A stretch of DNA of 56,172 nucleotides from Bacteroidia bacterium (GCA_030431525.1 JAUIJC010000030.1:1-56172), one strand, 5' to 3'. Positions 1 to 9,767 are shown, numbered from the stretch's first letter. Made by a program: numbers and translations. The notes: generated by a model not told the origin, from the letters alone.

Positions 1-3
1 TTC

Positions 4-1302
4 TTAGTTATAATCAAAGCCTTTCTCGCCGTGGATCGCATGGTCAAGTCCTGTATCCTCAGCCTCTTCGTGCACGCGGCCACCACCAGTCAACAAGGCA
101 CTCACCTTGTAGACTACAGCTGTAGCAACAGCGGAGAATACGATTGTCACACCGACAGCAACCAATTGTGCTGACACCTGACCTGGGTTGCCATAAAGAG
201 CACCCTTCACACCTTCAGCCATGCTAGGGTTAGCGAACACACCCGTAGCGATGGCACCAAAAATACCAACCAATCCGTGCACACCAAAAGCATCCAAGGT
301 ATCATCGTAACCGATAATCTTCTTCAACTTAACAGCACCAAGGTAACCTACGATACCGCCTAAGAAGCCAATAATCAAAGCATCTCCCGCACTAACATAA
401 CCAGCTCCAGGAGTAATCGCTACCAAGCCTGAAACCGCACCTGAAGCAGTACCAATCAAAGTAGGACGTTTTTCTTCAAACCACTCAAAGAACAACCAAG
501 ACATACCACCAGCACATGCTGCAACCATTGTGGTTACAACCGCCAACGCCGCCTGACCATTTGCTCCCAAAGCACTACCACCATTGAATCCGAACCAACC
601 AAACCACAACAAGGCAGCACCCAACACAACCAACTTAATAGAAGAAGGACGAACCTCCTCTACACCGTGAGTTTTACGCTTACCGAGCATGTAAGAAACC
701 ACAAGCCCAGCAATACCAGCACTAATGTGAATGACAGTACCGCCAGCAAAATCCAACTCACCATCTTGGCTTAAGAAGCCTCCACCCCATACCCAGTGGG
801 CAATAGGAACATACACAGCCAACACCCAAAGCGCAGAGAAAATAATCCAAGTAGAATATTTGATTCGCTCAATGATAGAACCACTTACAATAGCAACTGC
901 AATGGCTGCAAAAGTACCCTGAAAGGCAATGAAGAGTAATTTTGGAATTGATGTACCATCTGCCAAATCATTCACACCAACACTCTTCAACAAAAAGGCG
1001 TCTAGAGTACCGATGTAATCACCGCCACCTTCAAAAGCCAAGCTGTAGCCAGCAATCACCCAAACAAGAATACCTACGCAGAAAGCAACAAAGCTCATCC
1101 CCATGGTATTGAGAACGTTTTTGCTTTGCGTCAATCCTCCGTAGAAGAGCGCAAGCCCTGCTGGAGTCATTAAGGCAACCAAGGCAGTCGAAATCAACAG
1201 CCAAGCGGTGTCACCAGTATTCAATGTGGGAGTTGTGTCTTGTGCGAAAACAGTCATTGGAGCCACCACAGCGGCCAATGAGAGTAAAATCCGTTTGCTC
1301 AT
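4..1302 (-). CDS. amt: Ammonium transporter (Amt family)
   Basis: Inner-membrane channel for ammonium/ammonia uptake. The 432-residue protein starts with a cleavable-looking signal peptide ending V-F-A-Q, as in many Amt proteins, followed by about 11 hydrophobic segments. The two pore histidines are visible in the motifs GTVIHISAG and DAFGVHGLVG, and HWVWGGG corresponds to the conserved mid-protein Trp region. The C-terminal tail (about 25 residues, ending in EKGFDYN) is the usual cytoplasmic tail that contacts PII proteins in this family. No glnK-type PII gene is adjacent in this window, although one could lie beyond the left edge. Length is normal. A possible TAAATTTG -7 box lies about 27 bp upstream of the start. 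Confidence 0.96.
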   Translation of the reverse strand: MSKRILLSLAAVVAPMTVFAQDTTPTLNTGDTAWLLISTALVALMTPAGLALFYGGLTQSKNVLNTMGMSFVAFCVGILVWVIAGYSLAFEGGGDYIGTLDAFLLKSVGVNDLADGTSIPKLLFIAFQGTFAAIAVAIVSGSIIERIKYSTWIIFSALWVLAVYVPIAHWVWGGGFLSQDGELDFAGGTVIHISAGIAGLVVSYMLGKRKTHGVEEVRPSSIKLVVLGAALLWFGWFGFNGGSALGANGQAALAVVTTMVAACAGGMSWLFFEWFEEKRPTLIGTASGAVSGLVAITPGAGYVSAGDALIIGFLGGIVGYLGAVKLKKIIGYDDTLDAFGVHGLVGIFGAIATGVFANPSMAEGVKGALYGNPGQVSAQLVAVGVTIVFSAVATAVVYKVSALLTGGGRVHEEAEDTGLDHAIHGEKGFDYN

Positions 1303-1649
1303 AACAATTTTGCTGTAATAAGATTCTTCAAATTTAATACTTTAGGACGGATTTATTAAGAAATCGATGACTTTTATTAGAGTTTTTTCAATAAAAACCC
1401 CTAAAAAATCTTCGAATGGGCCGAGATAGCCGTAAAACATAATAATCCAAACCCTTTTTTTATTAACTCATCACCAAACACCCAATCTGACCGTTATTAT
1501 GTAAGAAATATTCCACTTTTAACACACAACACAGGATAAGAACATGACATCACAGAATAATCCAACAAAGACCAATTCTAAAATAATCTTCAAGTAGAAA
1601 TTGACAGAAGAATTGGCTTATTTGGCTAAACCAATAAATCAATGAGATT
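1303..1649. other. Divergent intergenic region between amt and ferritin
   Basis: A 347-bp AT-rich region between divergently transcribed amt and ferritin genes. Besides the amt -7 candidate, TTG at 1601-1603 and TATTTG at 1619-1624 give a weak promoter-like pair about 25 bp before the ferritin start. I see no RNA gene, long inverted repeat or convincing small ORF. Confidence 0.5.
1329..1336 (-). promoter_or_regulatory. Possible -7 promoter box for amt
   Basis: On the minus strand this reads TAAATTTG and fits the Bacteroidota -7 consensus TAnnTTTG. It lies 27 bp upstream of the amt start, which would give a leader of about 20 nt. The position 19 bp further upstream reads TTAA rather than TTTG, so the -33 element is weak or absent. 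Inferred from consensus only. Confidence 0.35.
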
Positions 1650-2183
1650 ATGAAAACTGGAAAAACACTTTCCCCAGCCATAGAGCAAGCGCTCAACCAG
1701 CAAATCAAGATGGAGGCCCTGTCCTCTTCCAAATATTTGGCAGCAGCAGCATGGTGCGATGCCCATGGCTACAGCAACAGTGCTGAATTCCTCTTTGCAC
1801 AAGCGGACGAGGAGCGCCAGCACATGATGAAAATTTTCCACTATGTTTGCGACATGGGTGGTCATGCTATTTCACCATCTATCGGTGAGGTCCAGCACAA
1901 ATTCAGCTCCCTCCGTGAGATTTTCGAATACGCTTTGGAATCTGAAGTTAACGTCACCGAAGCGATTGATGAGATCCTCACGCTCGCACGCAGGGAAAAC
2001 GATTACCCAACAGAAAACTTCATCCAATGGTTCGTAACTGAACAGATTGAAGAAGAGTACATTGTTCGTCGCGCTGTTGAATTGTTCGACCTTATGGGCG
2101 AAGACAAGCTGGCTTTGTTCATGATTGACGAGCGTATCCCAAAAATCTCTTTTCACGATCCGATGAAGGGCTCTGAAAAATAA
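1650..2183 (+). CDS. ftnA: Ferritin (non-haem iron storage protein)
   Basis: Cytoplasmic 24-mer iron store that oxidises Fe(II) at a di-iron ferroxidase centre. The 177-residue protein has the expected ligands when aligned by eye to bacterial FtnA: E22, E55 and H58 (in DEERQHMMK), E99 (LESEVNV), and Q132 with E135 (EQIEEE). Length and four-helix pattern are normal, with a short C-terminal tail (HDPMKGSEK). The gene stands alone, divergent from amt, and is closed by a strong hairpin terminator 20 bp after the stop. Regulation by iron (Fur) is plausible, but I see no clear operator. Confidence 0.95.
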   Translation: MKTGKTLSPAIEQALNQQIKMEALSSSKYLAAAAWCDAHGYSNSAEFLFAQADEERQHMMKIFHYVCDMGGHAISPSIGEVQHKFSSLREIFEYALESEVNVTEAIDEILTLARRENDYPTENFIQWFVTEQIEEEYIVRRAVELFDLMGEDKLALFMIDERIPKISFHDPMKGSEK

Positions 2184-2203
2184 AGCCTACCACTGAAATA
2201 CAA

Positions 2204-2237
2204 ACAGGCCTTGAGATAACTCAAGGCCTGTTTTTTT
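2204..2237 (+). terminator. Rho-independent terminator after ferritin
   Basis: A perfect 12-bp stem (2204-2215 with 2220-2231), tetraloop ATAA, followed by seven T residues. It lies between ferritin and the convergent glycosidase gene, whose stop codon overlaps the T tract. Termination in the + direction is well supported; on the minus strand the T tract is poor. Confidence 0.9.
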
Positions 2238-5200
2238 ATTTCTTCTCATATAAAACCAGTTCGGAGATATTTGAACCAGGCTCATGCAAAGTAATCTTTA
2301 AATACCTCGTTTTTACATTCACCACATGAGCATTCCAATCTTGGTAACCATTTAAAGGGTCCTCGAAAAGTTTTCTCCAATTATCCGGCTCACCAGCTGA
2401 AACAGAAACTCTTCCCTCGCCCTCCATATCCATAAAATACACTTTGGAAATTTCCTTCACGGTGCCCAAATCAACATATATAGTGGCAGGATAATCAGCT
2501 TCACTCCAGCCAGGCGTCCAAATTGTCGTAGGCAATCCTCCGGCGTTATTTTTTGCATCCCCAGCGACACTCTGTTCATCGACTAAAGCTTCAGCACCTT
2601 TCAAACCCGTGATTGGATTGCTAAGCATGCTCCTTACAAGCTTCACTTTTTCCTCCAAAGGATAGTTCCGAACTACAGGCCTCCCATCTGTCACCATAAT
2701 GATCACCGGTCGCTCCCCAACATCAACCATCACCTGACCATCAAGTACTGTTAAATCAGACCACTGACCATCAACATCTCCTTTCTTCATCCGTACCAAG
2801 CCAGCCTTTTTCTCACCTTCTAAAAGCGGTAACTGAACTCCATTTAGCTCAACCGCTTCACTGGTTGGCGACCACAAAACATAAGCGGACTGCCTTCCAT
2901 TGGGCATTGTAAATCGATATGCTTTTACTTTCTGCCCTTTGATTTCAACTTCTTGATCATAAACCATTCCCCACAAACGATTTCGAAGGGCGCTCACATA
3001 AAACCAAGAAGCTTTTGGCCGCCACGATGAGTCTTGGCACTCAGTCAATCCACTGGTACTATATTGAGTTGGGTCATGTGGGTCCACATCACGCAACATA
3101 TACATGGCCGCCCGATCAATACCAGAAGCCGCCAGCTCCAAATAGGAACGAACTATCCATTGCGCTTGCACCTCTTCTCTTGAAAAGGACCCAATCTCAG
3201 GAACTCCTTGTGGCGATTCAGGATGGGTATCATATCCAAACTCTGTAATCCATAGCTCCTTTCCGGGCATTTGCTCATCCCTGTACTGGACAAAACGCTC
3301 CATCCTTCCCTTTAAATCATCATCTTCTGGAGAGATTCCATATACCTTATCTCCTCCATGTTGTACACCGGAGGAGTTACTGTAATGGTGAATATTTATC
3401 ACGTCAAATGGAACACTTCCTCCCCGATAATAATCCGACCAAAGTTTCACCGCCTTTAAATGCTCCACTTCAGGTCGAGCCAATCCACTCATGATCATTT
3501 TTGCTGAGGGGTCAGCGACTTTTAAGCCGACATTGCTTCCTATCGCTCCTTTGTGACCATCATAGTCAGCACTACACATGGCTGCAAACTCATAAGGCGT
3601 AAAATATTCCCCACGCCCCATCCACCAACGGTCATGCTCATTCCAGTTCTCATAATAACGCACTAAGTTCATTCCCGTCAGCTTCCCTTGATCACCAGCC
3701 AATTTCAAGACTTCATTCTTATGCTTATTCTGGCCATACCTCGCTCCGTATTGAAACAAAAAGCCGGCATGAGCCTCATAAGAAAATGGATCCAAGGGAT
3801 CACTACTTTTCGTTACAGGCTTGGCCACTAACCTCCCATAATCCTTCTCCGCCATCCATAGAGTATTCTGCTTAATATCAGGGGCCACCATCAAGCCCAT
3901 TCCACTTAAGTTGGCGTAGTAACGGTCAAAGTCCCAACCCATGGCCGCCGGCTCAAAAGCAATCTCATTATTTGGATATCCTTTATAATCCTCAGACAAA
4001 TTCCCCTCATTCCACATCCAGTTATGGTACTCACGGACAAAGCCAGAAGCCTCCAATCTTCCCAAAGGGTCATCGACAAAAGCATTGACCCCAATAAATT
4101 GATCCATGGTAGGTTGCTGCATTGGGATTTTTGCCAGCTGTCGTTGTTGCTCAGGTTGCTTTAAGGCAACCCCAGTGAGAGACACTTCACCAATTCGACT
4201 TCCCGGACCATGGATACAAACCCTTACATACCTCGTAATAACACCTGAAACATCAAACTCCTTCCACTTTTCCTCCCCTTTAAGTTTGTAAGCAACTAAA
4301 GGCTCCCACTCAAAAGGCTTCCCCACAAAAAATGAAATGGAATCTGGAACCTCCGTGCCAATTCCCATTTCATAAAGACTTAGCTCAGACAATTGGTATT
4401 CAGTCCCCAAATCCAACATGGCATAACCTGGATACATCCAGTCCATCGCGTCCAAATCCCAAACCGTTGAAGGTGAATATGCCTTTTCATCCAAATGGAC
4501 TTGTTCGTCAATAAGAGAAAAAGCTTCCCCTTGGGCCGATTCATTCAACAACATCTCCCGTGTCAAAAACAGACGACGAGGTTCTCCTCCAATCTCTAAG
4601 TTGGTCCTTCCATTCACATAAGAAATAGCCGAAGCATTGAGAGCATCATCATAAACCTTTAAGGCAAAATAATATGGCGCCCCCATCCCCAAACCATCTA
4701 CTGTAACCGCCTGCCTCTGGCCCGCATCAACGGGATCAATCCCATGAATTTGCTTTGCCTTATCAAAATTCATCTCAGTGATGGGCTCCATACTAAAACG
4801 CAAATCATAGATAAAAGCCCTTCCCTCCAATCCATCATCACCGGAAGCCTTCCACGAAAGATCTATAGAACCATCGGTGACTTTCTCAATCTGTAATTCC
4901 TCGACCTTGGCTGGAGCAAGTTGGTCATTCGGTGACAAAGCCGTTCCATAAAGCTTTACCTCCGCCACATTTGCTCCAACATCCTTCCTTACAAATCGCA
5001 GGTAACGCGTCTCCACAGAGACGGTATGCTTATTCCATGCCTGATAATCGGGAAGGCCATCGACAAAAAGGAGCTTCCAATTCCCAGGAAAACCACCATA
5101 CACTTCAAACTCCCCTTCTCCATTGAGGTCATGTAAAAACACATGACTCAACCGATAACCCCTGCCCAAATCCAAATAACAAGAAGCAGGATACATCTCC

Positions 5201-5460
5201 TCTTCCCATCCAGGAAACCAAACTTGAGTAGGATGACCAATACTGCCAGACAATGGATCACCTGCCATATCCTGCTCATCAAAAAGCATGGCACCGCTTC
5301 CATTGGATGACTCATCAATAACCACAGTGCCCTGCAACGAAATCAACCCATTACCCTCACGGGCAAATGATGTACAGGCGATAAGCACGAATAGCATTCC
5401 GATGCCGACTAACCACAAGGGGAAAGCGGGTATCGCTTTGCGATAAGCTTGGGTGCGCAT
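2236..5460 (-). CDS. Lipoprotein with discoidin-like, FN3 and glycoside hydrolase (clan A-like) domains
   Basis: Large (1074 residues) cell-envelope lipoprotein. The N-terminus has a hydrophobic segment ending in a lipobox, LIAC, with Cys29. I see a discoidin/F5-8C-like beta-sandwich at about 39-175, a fibronectin type III domain at about 180-292, a second discoidin-like domain at about 295-440, a TIM-barrel-like hydrolase region at about 450-880, and a third discoidin-like domain at about 945-1074. Domains 1 and 3 share motifs such as PGW..(M/D)YPA, Y.DLG and TRYL. Candidate catalytic acids are the Glu in YYENWNEHDRWW (acid/base) and the Glu in ELWITEFGYDT (nucleophile), the usual arrangement in clan GH-A. 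Discoidin modules usually bind carbohydrate, so a polysaccharide-degrading role at the cell surface is inferred; the substrate is unknown. No SusCD genes are adjacent. Confidence 0.8.
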   Translation of the reverse strand: MRTQAYRKAIPAFPLWLVGIGMLFVLIACTSFAREGNGLISLQGTVVIDESSNGSGAMLFDEQDMAGDPLSGSIGHPTQVWFPGWEEEMYPASCYLDLGRGYRLSHVFLHDLNGEGEFEVYGGFPGNWKLLFVDGLPDYQAWNKHTVSVETRYLRFVRKDVGANVAEVKLYGTALSPNDQLAPAKVEELQIEKVTDGSIDLSWKASGDDGLEGRAFIYDLRFSMEPITEMNFDKAKQIHGIDPVDAGQRQAVTVDGLGMGAPYYFALKVYDDALNASAISYVNGRTNLEIGGEPRRLFLTREMLLNESAQGEAFSLIDEQVHLDEKAYSPSTVWDLDAMDWMYPGYAMLDLGTEYQLSELSLYEMGIGTEVPDSISFFVGKPFEWEPLVAYKLKGEEKWKEFDVSGVITRYVRVCIHGPGSRIGEVSLTGVALKQPEQQRQLAKIPMQQPTMDQFIGVNAFVDDPLGRLEASGFVREYHNWMWNEGNLSEDYKGYPNNEIAFEPAAMGWDFDRYYANLSGMGLMVAPDIKQNTLWMAEKDYGRLVAKPVTKSSDPLDPFSYEAHAGFLFQYGARYGQNKHKNEVLKLAGDQGKLTGMNLVRYYENWNEHDRWWMGRGEYFTPYEFAAMCSADYDGHKGAIGSNVGLKVADPSAKMIMSGLARPEVEHLKAVKLWSDYYRGGSVPFDVINIHHYSNSSGVQHGGDKVYGISPEDDDLKGRMERFVQYRDEQMPGKELWITEFGYDTHPESPQGVPEIGSFSREEVQAQWIVRSYLELAASGIDRAAMYMLRDVDPHDPTQYSTSGLTECQDSSWRPKASWFYVSALRNRLWGMVYDQEVEIKGQKVKAYRFTMPNGRQSAYVLWSPTSEAVELNGVQLPLLEGEKKAGLVRMKKGDVDGQWSDLTVLDGQVMVDVGERPVIIMVTDGRPVVRNYPLEEKVKLVRSMLSNPITGLKGAEALVDEQSVAGDAKNNAGGLPTTIWTPGWSEADYPATIYVDLGTVKEISKVYFMDMEGEGRVSVSAGEPDNWRKLFEDPLNGYQDWNAHVVNVKTRYLKITLHEPGSNISELVLYEKK

Positions 5461-5534
5461 TTTATATCAGAAACAGGGTGAAAAAATATGGACCAATCAC
5501 CTGTTAATACGACAAAGCGCAATGCTGGTTAAAA

Positions 5535-5573
5535 AAACAAAGGGGTTAAACCGTAAATCGGCTTAACCCCTTT
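5535..5573 (-). terminator. Terminator after the thioredoxin-fold gene
   Basis: An 11-bp stem (5539-5549 with 5563-5573) has an additional 3-bp CCG/CGG inner helix. Read on the minus strand it is followed by a T tract (A run at 5531-5537). It lies downstream of the minus-strand gene ending at 5599. Confidence 0.8.
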
Positions 5574-5598
5574 TATCAAATACTTTGAAAGCGAACAA

Positions 5599-6195
5599 TC
5601 AAAAGTCATCAATCACCTCCTCGATTTTTCCCATCTTCTCTCCAGAATATTCTCCAGAGGTCGCATACACGATTTTTCCTTCCTCATCCAAGACAAAGAA
5701 ATAAGGAACATCTCTTCGCTCAAAATCCAGCTTGTTCTTATAAGACTTCAAATCGCCCTTATAAATCAAAATATAAGGATGCAATTTCGAATCCATTTGC
5801 TCCTTGATCTTGTCAACCGTACTACCAGTTCGCAATTGCTGAACTCCGGTAAACATTGGAACAAAGTAGAGATTCACATCATAAGGCTCATGAAAAAGGA
5901 CTGGCTTCTCAGGCTGGTAAACAAATTTGTAATAGACCGGCTTGAACCAAGTCTTCAACTGCTCCTCCGCCTTGCTTGAATAAGCTAAGCCAATCAAGGA
6001 ATATTTCCCTTTGGTATGTTTTGGAATACAAACCTCTTTCCCCTCCAAGGTATTACATGTCATTTCAGGGAAAATTTCAGGCAAATCCTGCCCACCTGCA
6101 GGGTGAGAAGCCACCCATGCCCCTAACACAAACAACAGGGATAAACACCCTAGTGCTACTGACAACCTACCTGACAACACCTTTTTACCTATCAT
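5599..6195 (-). CDS. Exported thioredoxin-fold protein without a CXXC motif
   Basis: A 198-residue protein with an N-terminal hydrophobic segment (residues about 12-30) that could be a signal anchor or signal peptide. The C-terminal part has the shape of a thioredoxin-like domain: a buried strand, then PYFFVLDEEGKIVYAT, where the Pro resembles the cis-Pro strand and the rest the final beta hairpin. The redox CXXC is absent: the expected site reads GLAYSSKAEEQL. Two Cys occur earlier (TCNTLEGKEVC). This layout resembles ATP10-like or TlpA-like proteins, but I cannot assign a family with certainty. It is a single gene with its own terminator. Confidence 0.65.
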   Translation of the reverse strand: MIGKKVLSGRLSVALGCLSLLFVLGAWVASHPAGGQDLPEIFPEMTCNTLEGKEVCIPKHTKGKYSLIGLAYSSKAEEQLKTWFKPVYYKFVYQPEKPVLFHEPYDVNLYFVPMFTGVQQLRTGSTVDKIKEQMDSKLHPYILIYKGDLKSYKNKLDFERRDVPYFFVLDEEGKIVYATSGEYSGEKMGKIEEVIDDF

Positions 6196-6303
6196 ATCAT
6201 CAATTTAGATTCTTTTGGTGAGGACATGCAAGAAATAAAATTGCCTTGAAAAAAGTTCGGCCATCATCCGATTTTTACATCAGTTGATGGCCGTAATTTT
6301 GAG

Positions 6304-6376
<73 letters not shown>

Positions 6377-6433
6377 TAATGACGCAAGTTAAAATAAAGA
6401 ATCAATTGATAACTTGCAAACCAATTGATTTTG

Positions 6434-6506
<73 letters not shown>

Positions 6507-6530
6507 TAATGCATTTGGAAAACGATTTTG

Positions 6531-6603
<73 letters not shown>

Positions 6604-6828
6604 AAAAGCCACTCTTTCGAGCAATCGTTTTCCTTAAATGCAATGCAAAAGTAGGACAGATTTCATATTCATACAATATGCTGAGGCTGTTTTTTTTCTG
6701 TTTTAGACAATAAAAATCCAGCCCCCAACATAACTCACAAGTTTTGAATCAGTTACCAATTCATTAACTAAGAAGATTTTTTCAGCAGTCAAGTGGTATC
6801 ATCAATAGAAATGGTCCACCAACCTCAA

Positions 6829-6866
6829 TAAAAAGGCCCATTCCCGTGGATTACGGAAATGGGCCT
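6829..6866 (-). terminator. Terminator after the DUF349 gene
   Basis: The stem 6834-6846 pairs with 6854-6866 (one mismatch) around a 7-nt loop; on the minus strand it runs into a T-rich tract. It lies 20 bp beyond the stop of the DUF349 gene. Confidence 0.85.
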
Positions 6867-6886
6867 GAAATGAAAAGGATTCGAAA

Positions 6887-8659
6887 TTAACCCTTCTGGC
6901 TATCCCTTAGAATCTTCATCAACTCCTTCACCTTCTTGCGCTCAGCCTCTAACTTGGAAACTTTGTCATCTACTGATACGCCAAGCTTGGCCATCACATC
7001 AGCATTGGCAAAGAAGCCAGCGTTGGTGTTCAGGTTATTGATTTCATTTTCGATATCGGAAATCTTACGACGGAACTCCTGCATTTTCTTTTGCAAGATC
7101 TTCTCAGCGTTTGGATTGTTCTTCAAGCTTCCCACCTGCACCTGCAAACGGAACTTATTGCGCTCTTCATCAGAAATTCCCTCCAAAGCATCTACGTAAC
7201 CATCTGTTACCTTCTCATAGCGCTCCTGAATCTCCGAGATGTTGGCACGAGGAACAAAACCAATCGTGTCCCATTTTTCAACCAAGCCAAAGAATTCCTC
7301 TTGCGAGCCTGTTGTAGGAAGCCCTGCAATCTGATCACACAAAGCCTTCTTGGCCTCAAAATTATCCTGAAGTTCCTTTTCCTTCGCCTCAAAGCTTTCA
7401 CGACGCTTATTAAAGAAGGCGTCACAAGCTTTGCGGAAACGCTGGAAAACTTCCTCGTTGAATTTCTTAGGGACTGGACCTACCTTCTTCCACTCACGTT
7501 GGAGCCCCTTGATTTTTTCAGCTGTTGAACCAAAGTCATCATTGTCAACCAAGGCCTCTACTTTTTCACAAAGTTCCCTTTTGGCCTTAAGGTTTTTCTC
7601 GCGCTGAGTATCCAACTCATGGAAGAACTCCTTCTTATTATTGAAGAAGTCCTTGCTCAATCCCCAGAACTCGTTTCCAACATCCTTGGCGTTTTCAGCA
7701 GGAACGCTTCCCACCAATTTCCAAAGACGCTGACATTCCAACACAGCTTCGGTGGCTTGTTTCCAGTCATCGATGCGGTTAGAAGTATAATTCTGATACG
7801 GTTTTACACGCTCGATAATGGCCTGTTTCAACTGAAGATTCTCCTCCTGTTGCTTACGGAACGCCTCTACCTCCTCACGACGCTTGTCATAAACCTTGTC
7901 CGAAGCAGTTTTGAAGCGCTCCCAAAGTTCCTCCTGCACCTCTTTTGGCACTGGACCAATCGCCTTATAATCTTCATGGAGTTGCTTTAGCTTGTCTAAT
8001 GCCTGACGCATGTCATCCATTTCCAACAAGCCCTCAGCCTTAGCACAAAGCTGAGTTTTTGCCTCCAAGTTCTTCTTTCTATCAAGCTCCTTCAATTCAA
8101 AGGAGAGGCTTCGGTTGTTGTAATAAATGTCCAACAAACCACGGTAGTTGTCCCAAAGCTCTTGGTTATACTGCTGTGGCACACCACCCAAACCTTTCCA
8201 TTCCTCTTGAATGTCACGCACTTTTGGATAAGTATCTTGAGACTCTGGTCCATGAACCAAATCCCTCAACTCATCCAACAACTTGCGCTTCTTATGAAGA
8301 TTCGCCTGTCTTGACTCCTCCTGTTCCTGATAATAGTTTTTGATACGTTTTTCGATGGCTTCAACCAATTCAAAAAACTCTCGGCTGGTAGCAGAAGCAC
8401 GATACTCAAAATCGTCCTTGTGACCTCCTTCATCCAAAAAACGTTGAAGGGCCTCTTTCTTTTCCTCTCGGAACAGTTCGACAAACTTTTCGCGAATGTC
8501 TTTGTGTGAAGAACCGATTTGAGGAGCATCCAAGGCTTTAAACTTTTTCAGCTCTTCCAACAATTCCTCTTGGGAAAACCCTTCGTAATCAATCACCTCC
8601 TCTTGGGAGTTGTGTAAGGCGTCCTGCGCCTCATCGGAGTTCAAGTACTTCTCTTCCAT
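6887..8659 (-). CDS. DUF349 repeat protein
   Basis: A 590-residue acidic, almost entirely alpha-helical protein made of about five tandem DUF349 units of roughly 70-75 residues. Recurrent motifs are W....P.....LW..F......(F/Y) and repeats of KR.LC.K.E.L. Examples are the pairs QEEWKGLGGVPQQYNQELW and REWKKVGPVPKKFNEEVFQ. No signal peptide or membrane segment, so cytoplasmic. Long charged helices at both ends suggest coiled coils. DUF349 proteins of this length are common in Bacteroidota. Their function is not established, so none is assigned. Single gene, closed by a hairpin. Confidence 0.9.
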   Translation of the reverse strand: MEEKYLNSDEAQDALHNSQEEVIDYEGFSQEELLEELKKFKALDAPQIGSSHKDIREKFVELFREEKKEALQRFLDEGGHKDDFEYRASATSREFFELVEAIEKRIKNYYQEQEESRQANLHKKRKLLDELRDLVHGPESQDTYPKVRDIQEEWKGLGGVPQQYNQELWDNYRGLLDIYYNNRSLSFELKELDRKKNLEAKTQLCAKAEGLLEMDDMRQALDKLKQLHEDYKAIGPVPKEVQEELWERFKTASDKVYDKRREEVEAFRKQQEENLQLKQAIIERVKPYQNYTSNRIDDWKQATEAVLECQRLWKLVGSVPAENAKDVGNEFWGLSKDFFNNKKEFFHELDTQREKNLKAKRELCEKVEALVDNDDFGSTAEKIKGLQREWKKVGPVPKKFNEEVFQRFRKACDAFFNKRRESFEAKEKELQDNFEAKKALCDQIAGLPTTGSQEEFFGLVEKWDTIGFVPRANISEIQERYEKVTDGYVDALEGISDEERNKFRLQVQVGSLKNNPNAEKILQKKMQEFRRKISDIENEINNLNTNAGFFANADVMAKLGVSVDDKVSKLEAERKKVKELMKILRDSQKG

Positions 8660-8754
8660 AAGTGAAATAAGTCATTCCATGCCCAAATAGCAGTTAAAAC
8701 TATACAGAAACGGGCACGAAGACACCCAAGTTCACAAAAGTCGGGAAAGTGTCA

Positions 8755-8795
8755 AAAAAATAGGCGGACAAGTTGATGTGCTCAACTTGTCCGCC
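8755..8795 (-). terminator. Terminator after the YqgE/AlgH gene
   Basis: A perfect 14-bp stem (8763-8776 with 8782-8795), 5-nt loop, followed on the minus strand by a T tract (A run at about 8754-8760). It lies about 30 bp after the YqgE stop. The stem core GGCGGACA echoes the GGGGCGGAC-type repeat at 16.8 kb. Confidence 0.85.
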
Positions 8796-8824
8796 CTACC
8801 AAAACAAACACGTTCGGTACGTAA

Positions 8825-9394
8825 TCAATTCATCCTTGGATCCAACGGAAAATTCGAAATCGCCTTATACTTTCCACCCAAATTCTTCATCACTTCCCTC
8901 CACAGGGCATCCGTAGAAAGCGCCAGTAAATCGTCCAGTTCATCCAGATGACTGACCACCCAAACATCATTTTTAATTTCGGATTCCAGCTGTCCTTTGT
9001 TCCAACCCGCATATCCCACAAAGAATCGGACATCATCCTCGTGGACCACACCAATATTAATCAGGGTCCGCAATTGCTCAAAGTCACCACCCCAATAGAG
9101 GTCGTCCCCCAAATGGACACTATCAGCAAGCTGATTCCCCAAGCGATGGACAAACTGCAACACATCCTTGTCCACAGGACCTCCCAAAAAGAGCGGTCCT
9201 TCAAAATCATCCAAATCCTCCACCACATCAGGCACCGAAAGATTGGTGACCCGCTGATTGAGAATCAGTCCCAAATGTCCCTCCTCATTCGTTTCACAGA
9301 TCAAGATGACACTGCGAATGAAATTTGGGTCGTCCAAAAAGGGATCGGACAACAATAGGGTTCCTCGTCGTACTCCTCCAATACTACTCATCAA
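8825..9394 (-). CDS. YqgE/AlgH family protein (UPF0301)
   Basis: A 189-residue cytoplasmic protein of normal length for the family. Family motifs are clear: RRGTLLLSDPFLDDPNF at the start, then GHLGLILNQ, LFLGGPVDKD and RFFVGYAGWNKGQLESEI. The E. coli and Pseudomonas members have been linked to regulation, but the molecular activity is unknown. The start may equally be the second Met of MMSSIGG. The gene is divergent from pdxH, with one copy of the structured repeat between them. Confidence 0.93.
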   Translation of the reverse strand: MMSSIGGVRRGTLLLSDPFLDDPNFIRSVILICETNEEGHLGLILNQRVTNLSVPDVVEDLDDFEGPLFLGGPVDKDVLQFVHRLGNQLADSVHLGDDLYWGGDFEQLRTLINIGVVHEDDVRFFVGYAGWNKGQLESEIKNDVWVVSHLDELDDLLALSTDALWREVMKNLGGKYKAISNFPLDPRMN

Positions 9395-9767
9395 TCCAAA
9401 AGGCTGGTTTCCAAAGGCTTCATTTAAGTAACGAGCAAAACTGCCAAATCTTCTAAAAAACCGATGATTTGTCTCATTTTCCGCATGTGCCCCTCACACC
9501 TTATCTTTGATGCAAAGCAAAAGAAAAACGATAAACTAAATCAGTCGGCTTGTCCTTTTGCCCACAGTTCTTGGCAACTTGCTTTGCGATAGCTACAGCT
9601 ATCCCTTCATCAACTTGCCAAGAACTGTGAACAAAATAACTGTGCCTTGTTGATTCAGTTTATCATTTCACTTTCGCAAAGAAACAGTTTCTTTGCTAAA
9701 AAGGTAAAATAGACTGAGGGGCGATTCCAATTCGTCTCCCTCCTGACCATATTCCTACTTCAATCCC
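9395..9767. other. yqgE-pdxH divergent intergenic region
   Basis: A 373-bp region holding repeat copy 1 (9516-9677). A short inverted repeat follows it: GCAAAGAAACAGTTTCTTTGC at 9676-9696 (arms of 9 bp around a 3-nt centre). The remaining flanks must carry both promoters; I could not identify convincing boxes. Confidence 0.6.
9516..9677 (+). repeat. Structured dispersed repeat, copy 1
   Basis: First of three about 163-bp elements. Order from left: conserved AGCAAAAGAAAAAC, an outer stem half (GATAAACTAAATCA), conserved TTTTGCC-type segment, variable inner stem (9563-9577 pairing perfectly with 9615-9629, 15 bp), a small hairpin GATAGC-TACA-GCTATC, then conserved GAACAAAATAACTG, the outer stem return and TTTCACTTTCGC. 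The inner stem sequence is unlike that of the other two copies but fully complementary. Not a recognised family. Confidence 0.85.
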
